DNA of 64,000 nucleotides from JAGQWW01 sp041392845 (GCA_041392845.1 JAWKLG010000027.1:1-64000); one strand, 5' to 3'; shown: positions 28,192 to 37,497, counted from the first letter of the stretch. Numbers and translations: made by a program. The notes: generated by a model not told the origin, from the letters alone.

Positions 28192-28254
28192 GTTTTGGTT
28201 TTAGGGTGAATGAATTTTGCATAAAAATAATCAGAATTGCGATGAGAAAAAATT

Positions 28255-28719
28255 TTACCCTAATTCCATAATCGTTGATTGAATTCCATTGAAGGAAAAT
28301 TTTTCTCCCAGGGTTTTTCCTGACATCGCTTCAACTATAGGGGCTTCAGAAGATACACAAAAATAGTTTTCACCATCCAAAGTAATCTTTCCCATGCCGA
28401 TTGAAATAAAAAATTTGCTTTTTTCAGTTTTAATCAAAGCACCTTTTGCAACCTGAGAAAATTGTGTGCTACAGTCCAATTGTAAAAGTTGATTCCTTTG
28501 CTCGTTGATGGTTTGAACTTGTTGGTTCAGTTGTTCCTCTTCTATTTGCATCATGGCCCGACCAGTTTCATATTTGTCCCCAACCGAACTTTTGGTTTCA
28601 TTCAATTTTGATTCCTGAACTGATAAAATGCTTTCCTGAAGAATATTGAGTTTTTTATCGAGGATACTTAGACAATGATCTAAGAGTGCCGTCTTTTTCT
28701 GAGCTAAATCGTTATTCAT
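28255..28719 (-). CDS. GreA/GreB C-terminal-domain-like protein with coiled coil
   Basis: A 154-aa protein from the start at 28719 (the frame extends to 28842, but that part overlaps the small gene upstream). Residues 1-80 form a long coiled coil with the conserved SSVGDKYETGRAMMQIEEEQ. Residues 85-154 follow the Gre-factor FKBP-like domain (KFFISIGMGKITLDGENYFC, VSSEAPIVEAMSGKTLGEKF). Bacteroidota carry many such proteins, sometimes annotated as 3-oxoacyl-ACP synthase without support. It may bind RNA polymerase. It overlaps the small upstream gene by 8 bp. Confidence 0.75.
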   Translation of the reverse strand: MNNDLAQKKTALLDHCLSILDKKLNILQESILSVQESKLNETKSSVGDKYETGRAMMQIEEEQLNQQVQTINEQRNQLLQLDCSTQFSQVAKGALIKTEKSKFFISIGMGKITLDGENYFCVSSEAPIVEAMSGKTLGEKFSFNGIQSTIMELG

Positions 28720-28888
28720 CCGTTTCTGTCTTTTTACCTGCTCTGTACCAGGCAGTTCCGATGAGTGTGATGCCCAGAAATATGCCATAAAAATATTCTT
28801 CAAAATTATCACCATTGAACAGTCGGTATAATCCGAATACAAGGGTGATAATTCCGATCACGAGGACAATTTTATTGAGGTGTTGCAT
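28712..28888 (-). CDS. Small membrane protein, 58 aa
   Basis: ATG at 28886-28888 opens a 58-codon frame ending TAA at 28712. The protein begins MQHLNKIVLVIGIITLVFGL and has two hydrophobic helices (about 6-20 and 33-47), with a charged loop NGDNFEEY between them and a Lys/Glu-rich tail (AGKKTETDE). Its stop overlaps the start of the Gre-like gene (ATGAATAA), which supports cotranslation and shows which start the downstream gene uses. No family is recognised. Confidence 0.7.
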   Translation of the reverse strand: MQHLNKIVLVIGIITLVFGLYRLFNGDNFEEYFYGIFLGITLIGTAWYRAGKKTETDE

Positions 28889-28936
28889 AGGCGTTGGCTT
28901 AAAGAATAGCGCAAAAGATGATTTTTAAAGTTAAAA

Positions 28937-30211
28937 TTACAATTCTAATAAAGCTTCTTTAATTAAATTCAAATCACCTCTAGAAATAATTTTTCCCAGC
29001 GGATCTATCAAGAAATAAGTTGGGTATTTTGAAATGTAATAATCATCGGTCACCTTTTGGAACTCAGGACTTTTGATTTCGAAGAAGACATTTGGCCATG
29101 ATAATTCTTCTTTTTGGATATAAGAAACAAGGTTTTCAAGGTTGTAATCCAGCGCAATGCCAATCAGTTCAACCTTTTTGTTAGCCAAGGTTTCATTCAG
29201 TTTTTTCAATTTCGGATGGTCTCCTTTGCATGGACCACACCAGGTACCCCAAAATTCGAGCATAACATAATTTCCCTGTTTAGAAGAAAGGCTAAATTTT
29301 TCACCGTCAATCAAGGTGCCTTCAATCTCAGGTGCCTGCATTCCTTCAAGACCTGATGACTTTTTTACCAAATCTTTTTCATCTAGACGAATCAGGGTTA
29401 ATTCTTTGGTAGCATAATCAAAATCTTCAAAATAGAATGTGTAGTTTTCTATTGAGATCGATTGGCCAAATCGTATTCTCGGAAAGTCTTTTTGAATGAC
29501 ATCTTTCTGTCCCGATTTTATAGAAAAGTAAAATGGCCTCGAATCGGTTGAGATGACATAATCTTTCTCGTTTACGGTAAATGTCCCTTGGAGGTATTCG
29601 AAATTATGGAAATTTATGGTTAAGGTTTCTTCCAGTTTATCAAACGGTTCAGCAAGTTTCGCATAAGGATCTATTTTACCTATTAATTGTTTACGAAGTA
29701 CAGAATTTTTATAAGATTCTTCAAAATGAAAAATCATAAATTCTGACCAGTTGTCCTTGGAGAAGATTTCATCTAAATCAGGATAAGCAGAGATGTTAAA
29801 TTCTTTCTCATCAAGAAAAGATCCATCATTATTGGTGTCGATTCTAAATATCTTTCTGTCCCCTTTGAGACCGCTAAATGCATAGGTCTTATATGCAATT
29901 GAATCATCAGTAATTATATCTTTATTTTTCACATGGACATCAAAATATTCTTTTGAAAATTTTCCTTTTTTATAATACTCGTACAAAAATTGATAATACC
30001 CCATGGGGCAGAAAAATACCATAAAAGTATCCAGGTCATTAGGGATTCCTTTGAGTATTGGGATTTCTTCTTCCTTATAAAAGCGGGATGGTCCGGTTGA
30101 CTTATTATCAAGTCTTTCAGAAAGTTTAACCTTAATAATTTTACTTTCCTTTTGACCTGATAGTGACCAGGGAAGAATAAAAACACTGAGAAAAATAAAA
30201 ATCAGTCTCAT
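28937..30211 (-). CDS. Exported TlpA-like disulfide reductase
   Basis: A 424-aa protein from the start at 30211, which opens with the signal peptide MRLIFIFLSVFILPWSLSGQ; the longer frame to 30352 is unlikely. Residues 30-290 are an unknown N-terminal region containing a calcium-loop-like DTNNDGSFLDEKEF. The C-terminal thioredoxin domain has FWGTWCGPC (Cys325 and Cys328) and the cis-Pro segment YPTYFLIDPLG. Such fusions are frequent in Bacteroidota and supply reductant in the periplasm. It sits upstream of the small-membrane/Gre pair in the same direction. Confidence 0.8.
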   Translation of the reverse strand: MRLIFIFLSVFILPWSLSGQKESKIIKVKLSERLDNKSTGPSRFYKEEEIPILKGIPNDLDTFMVFFCPMGYYQFLYEYYKKGKFSKEYFDVHVKNKDIITDDSIAYKTYAFSGLKGDRKIFRIDTNNDGSFLDEKEFNISAYPDLDEIFSKDNWSEFMIFHFEESYKNSVLRKQLIGKIDPYAKLAEPFDKLEETLTINFHNFEYLQGTFTVNEKDYVISTDSRPFYFSIKSGQKDVIQKDFPRIRFGQSISIENYTFYFEDFDYATKELTLIRLDEKDLVKKSSGLEGMQAPEIEGTLIDGEKFSLSSKQGNYVMLEFWGTWCGPCKGDHPKLKKLNETLANKKVELIGIALDYNLENLVSYIQKEELSWPNVFFEIKSPEFQKVTDDYYISKYPTYFLIDPLGKIISRGDLNLIKEALLEL

Positions 30212-30269
30212 AGCAAAAGGTTTGTTAGTCTTATAACGGAAAGATAAGATAAAGGAACAAACCATATTA

Positions 30270-30470
30270 TCGCAAAGACGGGGTAAGGCTGAAAAGAACG
30301 CAAAGAGATTCTGCTGTGTTATAAGGCTGGAATTCATTAAAAAAAGATTCATTCAACTATTGAATCGCAAAGAAAGGGTAAGGCTTGAAAGTACGCAAAG
30401 GGAGCCTGCAGAGTCCTGGGCCTGAAACCCACCAAAGACCAAAGCCCAAAGACAAAAGACCAATTCACTC
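30270..30470. repeat. Outlying copies of the 'tcgcaaag' repeat plus CAAAGAC heptamers
   Basis: Two copies of the tcgcaaagacggggtaaggc / aacgcaaagagattctgct unit (30270-30420) are followed by CAAAGAC-type heptamers (30430-30462) and TTCAACCC octamers leading straight into the stop of the channel gene at 30496. The unit is described at 31600. Confidence 0.7.
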
Positions 30471-30495
30471 ATTCAAAATTCAACCCTTCAACTAT

Positions 30496-31278
30496 TCACC
30501 CCCTCCCACACGTCGGACACACCTCTCCGGGTTTTCGTTTTCGATTTTCAAGTTCGTCGGAGAAGCCGGAGGCGAGGATTCCGGTGGGTAAGGCGAATAA
30601 TCCGATTCCAATGATGGCTATTACGCCGCCAAGGAATTTTCCTATTGCAGTAATTGGATAGATATCACCGTATCCTACTGTTGTGAGTGTAGCAATGCCC
30701 CACCACATGGTTTCAGGGATGCTTGAAAAATGGTCCGGTTGGGCATCGTGCTCCACATAATACATGAGGGTGGAAGAAAGAAGCAGGAGAAACATGGTGA
30801 AAATGAAGGTAACGACCAGTTCTTCCCTTTTTTGTTTTAAAACCTGGTTGATCAAAGCCAGGGCTGAAACATACCGTACTATTTTAAATAATCGGAAAAT
30901 TCTAAAGATTCGAAGTATTCGAAGAAGTCTAAGGTCAACACCGATATAGGGAAGATAAAATGGAAGAATCGCCAACAGATCGATGATGGCCATTGGTGTC
31001 AAAGCGAATTTGAAGTTGCCCAGAAATGGTTGGCTGTATTTTGGATGGAGATTCGCAGTCCAGACTCTTAGGATATATTCTGCAGTAAAAACTATTACCG
31101 AGAACAATTCAAATAATTGAAAAAATTCTCCAAATTGATTTCTGATCGAAGCGACCGATTCCAAAACGATGGCCACCACATTCAGCAGGATAAGGGTGAT
31201 GATGAACATGTCAAATAGCCAACTCAAATCTCCTTTTTCCTTTGAAACCAGCAGTATATCGTAAATCCTTTTTTTCAT
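30496..31278 (-). CDS. Voltage-gated potassium channel-like protein
   Basis: A 260-aa protein with six membrane helices. S4 carries regularly spaced Arg residues (LRLLRILRIFRIFRLFKIVR, about 116-135), the pore has the K+ filter TVGYGD (200-205), and S6 follows (GVIAIIGIGLFALPTGILAS). The cytosolic tail is short and ends with a zinc-knuckle-like VCPTCGRG (Cys254, Cys257), seen in a number of bacterial Kv-type channels. The stop codon lies inside the TTCAACTA octamer array. It may set membrane potential or respond to osmotic change. Confidence 0.9.
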   Translation of the reverse strand: MKKRIYDILLVSKEKGDLSWLFDMFIITLILLNVVAIVLESVASIRNQFGEFFQLFELFSVIVFTAEYILRVWTANLHPKYSQPFLGNFKFALTPMAIIDLLAILPFYLPYIGVDLRLLRILRIFRIFRLFKIVRYVSALALINQVLKQKREELVVTFIFTMFLLLLSSTLMYYVEHDAQPDHFSSIPETMWWGIATLTTVGYGDIYPITAIGKFLGGVIAIIGIGLFALPTGILASGFSDELENRKRKPGEVCPTCGRG

Positions 31279-31305
31279 AGGGTTTGGTTTGTGGCCAAAA
31301 TATAA

Positions 31306-31375
31306 GGAATTGGATTGGGATTGGAGATTGAGGGATAAGGAGATTGGGAGATAGGGGGATGGGAGATTGGATGAT
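31306..31375. repeat. Heptamer array, GGATTGG/GAGATTG family
   Basis: About ten degenerate units (ggattgg, gattgga, gattgag, ggataag, gagattg, ggagata) lie 5' of the channel gene. Traces of the same family occur at 8890-8932, 18239-18255 and 23950-23975. Confidence 0.6.
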
Positions 31376-31599
31376 TTTCTTGCTTACCCAAAAGGTTAAA
31401 TGTTAAAATAATTTTAGTTGCTAATCTGGTACAATAGATTACGTTTATCGACCTGAACAAATGAACACTGCCTTTTATAAAGGTAAAACCTCTCTTTTTT
31501 CCCGATTCGTGGAAAATTTGGTTCCTGATTACATCGCAAAGAAGAATCTAGTTTTATACACCAATGTAGGTTGTGCGGGCTTCCGCTTGGAGGTACCGC

Positions 31600-32520
31600 A
31601 CGCTTTTTTTTAATCGCAAAGACGGGGTAAGGCAAAAAAGGACGCAAAGAGATGCAAATCGCAAAGGATGGGGAAGGCAAGGAAGAACACAAAGAGATTC
31701 GAATCGCAAAGAAAGGGTAAGGTGAAAAAGAACGCAAAGGGAGCCTGCAGAGTCTTAAGCCTGAAATCCACCAAAGACCAAAGACTTTTTCGCAAAGAAA
31801 AGGTAAGGCTCAAAAGGACGCAAAGAGACTCTGCTATGTTATAAGGCTGGAATTCATTAAAAAAAGATTCATTCAACTATTCAAAATTCAACCCTTCAAC
31901 TATTTAATCGCAAAGGATGGGTAAGGCAAGTAAGAACACAAAGAGATTCTGCTGTGTCTAAAGATTGGAATTCATTTAAAGAAAAATCATTCAACCCTTC
32001 AGCTATTCAACCCTTCAACTATTGTATCGCAAAGGATGGGGAAGGCAAGGAAGAACACAAAGAGACTCGAATCGCAAAGAAGGGGTAAGGCAAGTAAGAA
32101 CACAAAGAGATTCTGCTGTGTCTAAAGATTGGAATTCATTTAAAGAAAAATCATTCAACCCTTCAGCTATTCAACCCTTCAACTATTGTATCGCAAAGGA
32201 TGGGTAAGGCAAGGAAGAACACAAAGAGATGCAAATCGCAAAGGATGGGGAAGGCAAGGAAGAACACAAAGAGATTCTGCTGTGCCTAAAGGTTGGAGTT
32301 TATTTAATGAAAAATCATTCAACCCTTTCAGCTATTCAAACCTTCAACTATTGTATCGCAAAGCATGGGTAAGGCTCAAAAGAGCGCAAAGAGATTCTGC
32401 TGTGCCTAAAGGTTGGAGTTTATTTAATGAAAAATCATTCAAACCTTCAGCTATTCAAACCTTCAACTATTGTATCGCAAAGGATGGGTAAGGCTTGAAA
32501 GAGCGCAAAGAGTAGCAGCA
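31600..32520. repeat. Tandem repeat block, long 118-bp and short 45-bp units
   Basis: Every unit begins atcgcaaaggatgggtaagg and runs to acacaaagagattctgctgt. Long units continue with a spacer and end in TTCAACCC/TTCAACTA octamers plus ttgt; short units end after agagatgcaa or agagactcga. Long copies start near 31910, 32071, 32235 and 32355; short ones near 32026 and 32189. Outlying copies are at 30270-30420 and, inverted, 34660-34836. Frames reported here encode repetitive peptides and are not genes. It fills the 1.3-kb gap 31279-32602. Confidence 0.85.
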
Positions 32521-32526
32521 GATTCT

Positions 32527-32605
32527 TAAGCTTGAAACCAAAGACCAAAGACAAAAGACCAAAGACAAATTCAACCCTTCCTTCAATCCCTCAACCCTTC
32601 CTTCA
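32527..32605. repeat. CAAAGAC heptamers followed by CAACCCTTC repeats
   Basis: 32536-32570 has five heptamers (accaaag, accaaag, acaaaag, accaaag, acaaatt). Then ttcaacccttccttcaatcc and tcaacccttccttca run into the stop codon of the gene at 32603. Confidence 0.75.
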
Positions 32606-32983
32606 CCAGCAAAACCCCTTCCTCTTTACTATATTCTTATAGTCCCATTGGATGGTTCTGGATTTTTGAAGGCATCTTTTGATGAGGTCTTCGTCGATTT
32701 GATCGGGAGAAGTGAATCTGATTTCTGCGGCTTTGAATTTTCCTTCATTTTGTAAGGCTGGTTCATCGAAGGATTGGCCGCTCCAGAATAAAATACGCAT
32801 GCAGTTTTTTAAGGTGCTGTATCCTACTATTGGATTTCCTTCCAGGAACCAGACCGGATGGCCATGCCAAACTTTGTTCTCGTCTGAACCAAATTCATCA
32901 TGGATCAAAGTATATAAGTGGTCGGCAATTTCCTTATTGGTTCCTTCCAATTTGTCCTGATAATCTTTTACATCCTGGTTCAT
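32603..32983 (-). CDS. DUF1801-family protein
   Basis: A 126-aa cytosolic protein with the DUF1801 pattern: MNQDVKDYQDKLEGTNKEIA at the start, KVWHGHPVWFLEGNPIVGYS in the middle and LFWSGQSF followed by a basic C-terminal helix. It belongs to a different subgroup from the protein at 27763. Function unknown. The array CAACCCTTC supplies its stop TGA; the last residues GFCW are encoded just inside it. It is followed (same strand, upstream) by the HHH protein at 33007 with a 23-bp gap, so they may be one unit. Confidence 0.75.
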   Translation of the reverse strand: MNQDVKDYQDKLEGTNKEIADHLYTLIHDEFGSDENKVWHGHPVWFLEGNPIVGYSTLKNCMRILFWSGQSFDEPALQNEGKFKAAEIRFTSPDQIDEDLIKRCLQKSRTIQWDYKNIVKRKGFCW

Positions 32984-33006
32984 CGGTATGTATATTTTTT
33001 GATAGG

Positions 33007-33297
33007 TTATTTTTTAAAATCCAATCCTTCCTCCTGTAATGCAATCTTTAATTTGGGAATGGAAGAAGGTCCCAATCCATGAAGTTCCAAAATTTCCTTT
33101 TCTGTCCATTTTGAAAGTGCTTCCAATGAAAAGATCTTTTCTCTTTCTAAGGCCCTTCTCGCCGGTGCGCTCAATTTTCCATGGAAGTCTGCTGCCGGGA
33201 TTTTCTCCCGTTCACATATGGGGCAAGTTGGACAATCGCTTGACTTAAAATAAATATGCCCTTTTGGACAGGTCCTTTTTTCTTTATTGGATTTCAT
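33007..33297 (-). CDS. Zinc-ribbon / helix-hairpin-helix protein
   Basis: A 96-aa protein. Residues 8-32 contain CPKGHIYFKSSDCPTCPICE, four Cys and a His suited to a zinc ribbon. Residues 42-96 resemble the RNA polymerase alpha C-terminal domain/HhH fold (LSAPARRALEREKIFSLEAL, then LHGLGPSSIPKLKIALQEEG), with the GLGPSSIPKL hairpin that contacts DNA backbone. It is probably a nucleic-acid-binding protein. It is often found next to DUF1801 genes, as here. Confidence 0.75.
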   Translation of the reverse strand: MKSNKEKRTCPKGHIYFKSSDCPTCPICEREKIPAADFHGKLSAPARRALEREKIFSLEALSKWTEKEILELHGLGPSSIPKLKIALQEEGLDFKK

Positions 33298-33429
33298 GAA
33301 ATGGAAATTGACCCTTCAAAATTACAGCAACTGGAAGATAAATTTCCGACAACTTAGATGGGGAAAAACGGCGAGATGATATTTGGAATAGGGTGAAGGA
33401 GTGATGATCAAGCTTAATTTATCAATTAG

Positions 33430-33493
33430 AATTTACGGTTTACGGTTTACGATGAAAAACCAACCAACCGTAAACCGCAATCCGCAACCCCCA
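33430..33493. repeat. Heptamer array, TTTACGG family, two opposed blocks
   Basis: atttacg, gtttacg, gtttacg, at 33430-33453, then after a short spacer ccaacca and the opposite-strand form cgtaaac, cgcaatc, cgcaacc. The two blocks can pair as a hairpin. It ends 7 bp from the stop of the gene at 33501. Confidence 0.75.
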
Positions 33494-33500
33494 TCCCGCT

Positions 33501-34562
33501 CTAAGAAAATATTCCTTCTTCTACTAATTTGTCCATCGATTCAACCAGGGTTTCCTGCATAGGACGGAATTGGATACCTAAGTCATTTTTAATTTTTGAA
33601 TTGTCGGCTTTCCAGGGCACATTGACATTGTTGCGAATGTACCTTCTCGTAAATTCTTTATTCACAAAAGGTCCGACTATCATCAACAACCATTTTGGAA
33701 CCGGTTTTTTGGGTAGGGGAAGTTTGTCACCGTATTTGGGAACCAGGGTTTGAGTAATTTCAAAGATGTCGGTATTGTGCGCAGAAGTAATGTATCTGCC
33801 TTTTGCATTTGGATTGAAACCTGCCTGGAAATGAGCTTCTGCTACATCTCTTACATCAACCATTCCAATACCCAATCTTGGAGCGCCACTTTTAAAAGTA
33901 CCATCTCCCATTTGAACCAATACCTCAAATGTCCCGGAGGTAGTAGCATTAGGATTTAATGGTGGCCCCAGCACAAATGAAGGATTGATGGTAACCAAAT
34001 CCCAACGATTTTGAGCCTCCACCATCTCCCAGGCCTTTTTTTCAGCAAGAGTTTTGGAATAGGAATAGGGTTGGTAATCCAGATTTGCCTTGGTATTCCA
34101 ATCCTCTTCCGTAAAGGCATCTTTGTTTTTTTCTTTCAGATCCGTGGCATCACAATAAACAGCAGCACAACTACTGGTAACTACGACTCTTTTTACAGAT
34201 GAAACCTCATTGGCAGAATCCAAAACATTCTTCGTTCCATTCAATGCCGGCTCAATCAGCTCCTTTTGGGGATCTTTTATGGAATAATTAAAAGGACTTG
34301 CAGTATGGTAGACCAATTCACAGCCTTCCATGGCTTCCTTATAAGAGCCTGGTGTCAACAAATCTGATTTGAAATATTTGATTTGACCATTGGAATTAGC
34401 GGCCAACTCATCCAAATGACTGGTTTTTTTCTTGTCATCCGGATTTCGAACAGCAGCATGAACTGTCAATCCTTCATCCAATAATCTTTTTACCAACCAA
34501 CCAGCTACATATCCTGTAGCTCCGGTTACCATTACGGGTTTACTTTTATCGATTTGAGACAT
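33501..34562 (-). CDS. Dihydroflavonol-4-reductase-like extended SDR
   Basis: A 353-aa cytosolic NAD(P) enzyme. Rossmann glycine motif GATGYVAGW (14-22), R-specific NADPH loop (HAAVRNP), YHTASPF, the catalytic Ser in VVTSSCAAVY and the YSYSKTLAEKKAWEM segment (Tyr and Lys of the YxxxK pair). These match the dihydroflavonol reductase/cinnamoyl-CoA reductase group. In bacteria such enzymes act on aldehydes, ketones or sterol-like substrates; a flavonoid role is not implied. It lies alone among repeats. Confidence 0.9.
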   Translation of the reverse strand: MSQIDKSKPVMVTGATGYVAGWLVKRLLDEGLTVHAAVRNPDDKKKTSHLDELAANSNGQIKYFKSDLLTPGSYKEAMEGCELVYHTASPFNYSIKDPQKELIEPALNGTKNVLDSANEVSSVKRVVVTSSCAAVYCDATDLKEKNKDAFTEEDWNTKANLDYQPYSYSKTLAEKKAWEMVEAQNRWDLVTINPSFVLGPPLNPNATTSGTFEVLVQMGDGTFKSGAPRLGIGMVDVRDVAEAHFQAGFNPNAKGRYITSAHNTDIFEITQTLVPKYGDKLPLPKKPVPKWLLMIVGPFVNKEFTRRYIRNNVNVPWKADNSKIKNDLGIQFRPMQETLVESMDKLVEEGIFS

Positions 34563-34622
34563 GAGAAATTTTGAATTAGTGAATGGTTGAATATAGGAAA
34601 AGTTTTCGGAAAAGGTCTTTAT

Positions 34623-34836
34623 GGGAGGTCTTTGGTCTTTGGTCTTTGGTGGGTTTCAGGTTTAAGAATCTGCAGGCTCTCTTTGCGTTCTTTTGTGCCT
34701 TCCCCCGTCTTTGCGATTCAATAGTTGAAGGGTTGAATTTTGAATAGTTGAATGAATCTTTTTTTAATGAATTCCAGCCTTAAAACACAGCAGAGTCTCT
34801 ATGCGTCCTTTTTTGCCTTCCCCATGCTTTGCGATT
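34623..34836 (-). repeat. GGTCTTT heptamers and an inverted 'tcgcaaag' repeat copy
   Basis: 34626-34654 has ggtcttt three times; then inverted copies of the 31600-32520 unit (ctctttgcgttcttttgtgc, ctttgcgattcaatagttga) run to the stop of the gene at 34837. Confidence 0.75.
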
Positions 34837-36831
34837 TTACCTAGCAATCGTAATATCCCCCTTAATTACTTCTTCTAACCCGTCAGCCCAGATGATTTCG
34901 GCATAAAATGCATAAACATTGGAGGTGGATTTCATGCCTCGGAAGGTGCCATCCCAGCCAAGGGAAGTGACATTGGGTTCAAAATTTAGATTTTCAAAAA
35001 CCATATCTCCCCAACGGTCGAAGATTCGCAGACTTTTAATTCTTAGGGCACCGGGTGAAGAGAAAATTGTAAAGTAATCATTGATGCCATCGCCATTTGG
35101 AGAAAAAACATTAGGTACGAAAATTCTTCGTTCTTTATCGACAATTATTCTGGCAGAAGCTTGGGATATGCATCCGTTTTTGTCGCTTACATTAATTATA
35201 TATTCAGTGGTTCCTGAAGGTTGGATAAAAACATCTTCACAATTTTGACAAAAAGATTTGCCATTGTCAAACCATTCAATTTGGGTAAGACTACCTCTTA
35301 AATTCCTAACGGATAATTTGATCTCATCACCCAAATAAATTGTATCCAATTTTGGTATGATTTCTACCAAAGGTCTGGGATGAACTTTTAACTCAATACA
35401 GGAAATGGAGTCGCAACCTTCTTTTGATAGAGATGTAGAACAGAATATACCTGGATATTCATGGTCGTTGCCAAAGATTTGGATTGACTCACCTTCACAT
35501 ATTCGGAGTTGTTCATTTTTAAAAGTATCTAGGGGCTCATAAAAGTAGGTTCGATATAAGATACTATCGCAGCCATAAATCAAAGTGTCTTTCTCAGGAA
35601 GATTTTGAGAACAAATTGGAATGCTTATCTGCTTTTCAAAAGGTTGTTCAAAATACCTTTGAAGCATAACCACACTATCACATCCATATTCAAATAATGA
35701 AGTGCCTATTAAAGTTGAGTCACATACTTTTTCAAACCGTAAAATTGTGTCAGGAATAGTCAAAGTAATTTCTCTGCAAATGGTAGAATCACATCCGACA
35801 GCGGAAGGTTCAGTTCTGCAAAAAAGTCCTACCAAATTTGGCTCGCATGTTCCTGATTGAATGAAGGTTGTGTCAGATTGGTTGTCGAATGTAACAATCT
35901 CGACAACTGTACTATCGCATCCTGAGGCAGTATGGAAGGTTCGAGTTTCATTTATTGTATCCATTGGATTACAGGAGGTAGAAAAAATGAAATTTGTATC
36001 AATGGTGCTGGTTCCTCCGCACAAACACTGATCCCTAAAATCAGGAACTCCATCATTGTCATGGTCGGTATCCTGATTTAATACTGCCAGAAGTCCTTGC
36101 GGATTGGTGCCACCTGTTGTAGGAAAATTTTGAACAAGGAAGCAGATTTCATTTTCTCCTGGAATCCAATCGTTAGAAAGATTCAGTTGCACATGACCAC
36201 CAAAATCATAACTACCTCCCGGCAATACAGGTAGGTTTTGTAATACACCATTTATATAAATTCCTAAAAGACTATTGTCAACATATGCATTGAAAGAAAT
36301 GGTGTATGCTCCATTCGTAGTGATGGATTGTTGATTACAGGAACAGGGTAAATTGAATTTTATACTATAAAAATAATTGCTGTAAGCAGGGTAGGCACTT
36401 AAGCAACTAGCATCATCAGGATGTGTAATCCATTTTGCCTGGTTGAGGGGAAAAGGTAATTGAGATGGTTTGACCCAGGTAGATGCACATTGGCCTAAAG
36501 AGATGGCATCCGTCCATGTAAGTGTTGGATCGTCAGGATTTGGCAGATCATTTACTGTTAAGGGTACATTTCCTATGCCAAATGCATTGGAAACCTCCCA
36601 GCTGGTATCGGGGCTTCCTTCTGGTGATTTTCCGGTTATAAAATCAGGAGTCCTGATGCAGGATGAACAATTTAAATTGAAAAGAATTTTGCAATCTTCA
36701 TCATTACAATCGATTGTGCCATCTCCATCGTTGTCAATTCCGTCAGTGCATAAAAGCACTGTGTTTTCCTGAGAAAACAAGAAAATAGGAAGGCTTATAA
36801 TTAGTGAAATGCTTAGTAAAAAATGTTTCAT
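34837..36831 (-). CDS. T9SS type-B cargo protein (CHU_C domain)
   Basis: A 664-aa protein from the start at 36831, which opens with a signal peptide; the frame to 36873 is longer. It has a MopE-like calcium motif (DGIDNDGDGTIDCNDEDC, about 25-45), a CUB/lectin-like central part, and a chain of short repeats with CDS, CE and TI motifs (GCDSTVVEIVTF, GCDSTICREITL, GCDSVVMLQRYF). The last 90 residues are the type-B sorting domain: VFSPNGDGINDYFTIF, then LRIFDRWGDMVFE and GDITIAR. It is expected to be exported by T9SS to the surface or medium, possibly as an adhesin. Confidence 0.85.
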   Translation of the reverse strand: MKHFLLSISLIISLPIFLFSQENTVLLCTDGIDNDGDGTIDCNDEDCKILFNLNCSSCIRTPDFITGKSPEGSPDTSWEVSNAFGIGNVPLTVNDLPNPDDPTLTWTDAISLGQCASTWVKPSQLPFPLNQAKWITHPDDASCLSAYPAYSNYFYSIKFNLPCSCNQQSITTNGAYTISFNAYVDNSLLGIYINGVLQNLPVLPGGSYDFGGHVQLNLSNDWIPGENEICFLVQNFPTTGGTNPQGLLAVLNQDTDHDNDGVPDFRDQCLCGGTSTIDTNFIFSTSCNPMDTINETRTFHTASGCDSTVVEIVTFDNQSDTTFIQSGTCEPNLVGLFCRTEPSAVGCDSTICREITLTIPDTILRFEKVCDSTLIGTSLFEYGCDSVVMLQRYFEQPFEKQISIPICSQNLPEKDTLIYGCDSILYRTYFYEPLDTFKNEQLRICEGESIQIFGNDHEYPGIFCSTSLSKEGCDSISCIELKVHPRPLVEIIPKLDTIYLGDEIKLSVRNLRGSLTQIEWFDNGKSFCQNCEDVFIQPSGTTEYIINVSDKNGCISQASARIIVDKERRIFVPNVFSPNGDGINDYFTIFSSPGALRIKSLRIFDRWGDMVFENLNFEPNVTSLGWDGTFRGMKSTSNVYAFYAEIIWADGLEEVIKGDITIAR

Positions 36832-37038
36832 GTAGTTTTCTTCAGCTATACATGCAATATTTCTTACTTGCAAGGTAAGGTTTTTAAATTTTTTAAATAA
36901 TTAAAATACCTTGACGACACCTGATGCTTCAGTCTCAAAAACGACGCCTCACCCTTTTTTCTCCACACTCACACCATTTTTATAGAGAAGCCTCGTCTTT
37001 TTGCTGTAAGTTTATTTTCTTACGGTAAAAATTATCAT

Positions 37039-37497
37039 ATGGCAAAATTTACAATAAATGTAAACGGAGAATCCCGACCGGTAGAAGTCGATGCAGATAC
37101 GCCTTTGCTTTGGGTTTTAAGGGATGAATTGGATTTGGTTGGAACCAAATACGGATGTGGTATTGCCCAATGCGGAGCCTGTACCATCCACCTTGACGGA
37201 CAAGCGGTTCGGAGTTGTGTTACCACCATTGCTCAGGCAGAAAATGCAAAAATTACCACCATCGAAGGTCTTTCTGAAAAGGGTGATCACCCCTTGCAAC
37301 AGGCATGGATTGAAGAAGACGTTCCGCAATGTGGTTATTGTCAGGCTGGTCAAATCATGACCGCAGCTTCTTTTTTAAATCAAAATCCCAATCCAAACAG
37401 GGAAGAAATCCGTGCTGCTATGCATGGAAATATCTGCCGTTGTGCTGCCTATAATCGTATTGAAGAAGCCGTGGCAAAAGCCGCTAAAAAATCGTAA
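37039..37497 (+). CDS. iorA: [2Fe-2S] subunit of a xanthine-dehydrogenase-family enzyme (IorA-like)
   Basis: A 152-aa two-cluster protein. The plant-type cluster uses Cys40, Cys45, Cys48 and Cys60 (KYGCGIAQCGACTIHLDG), and the second uses Cys98, Cys101, Cys133 and Cys135 (QCGYCQAGQIMTA, NICRCAAYNRI). This matches the small subunit of isoquinoline/nicotinate/aldehyde oxidoreductases, which passes electrons from the Mo site. It is the first gene of a tight operon; the Mo subunit starts 3 bp after its stop. Divergent from the T9SS gene at 36831, so the 200-bp gap holds both promoters. Confidence 0.9.
   Translation: MAKFTINVNGESRPVEVDADTPLLWVLRDELDLVGTKYGCGIAQCGACTIHLDGQAVRSCVTTIAQAENAKITTIEGLSEKGDHPLQQAWIEEDVPQCGYCQAGQIMTAASFLNQNPNPNREEIRAAMHGNICRCAAYNRIEEAVAKAAKKS

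Noticed and set aside
31414..32491. Several open frames (for example 31610-31876, 32022-32207, 32186-32491)
   Set aside because: They translate the 118-bp tandem repeat and its flanks, giving repetitive peptides with no start signal. They are repeat shadows.
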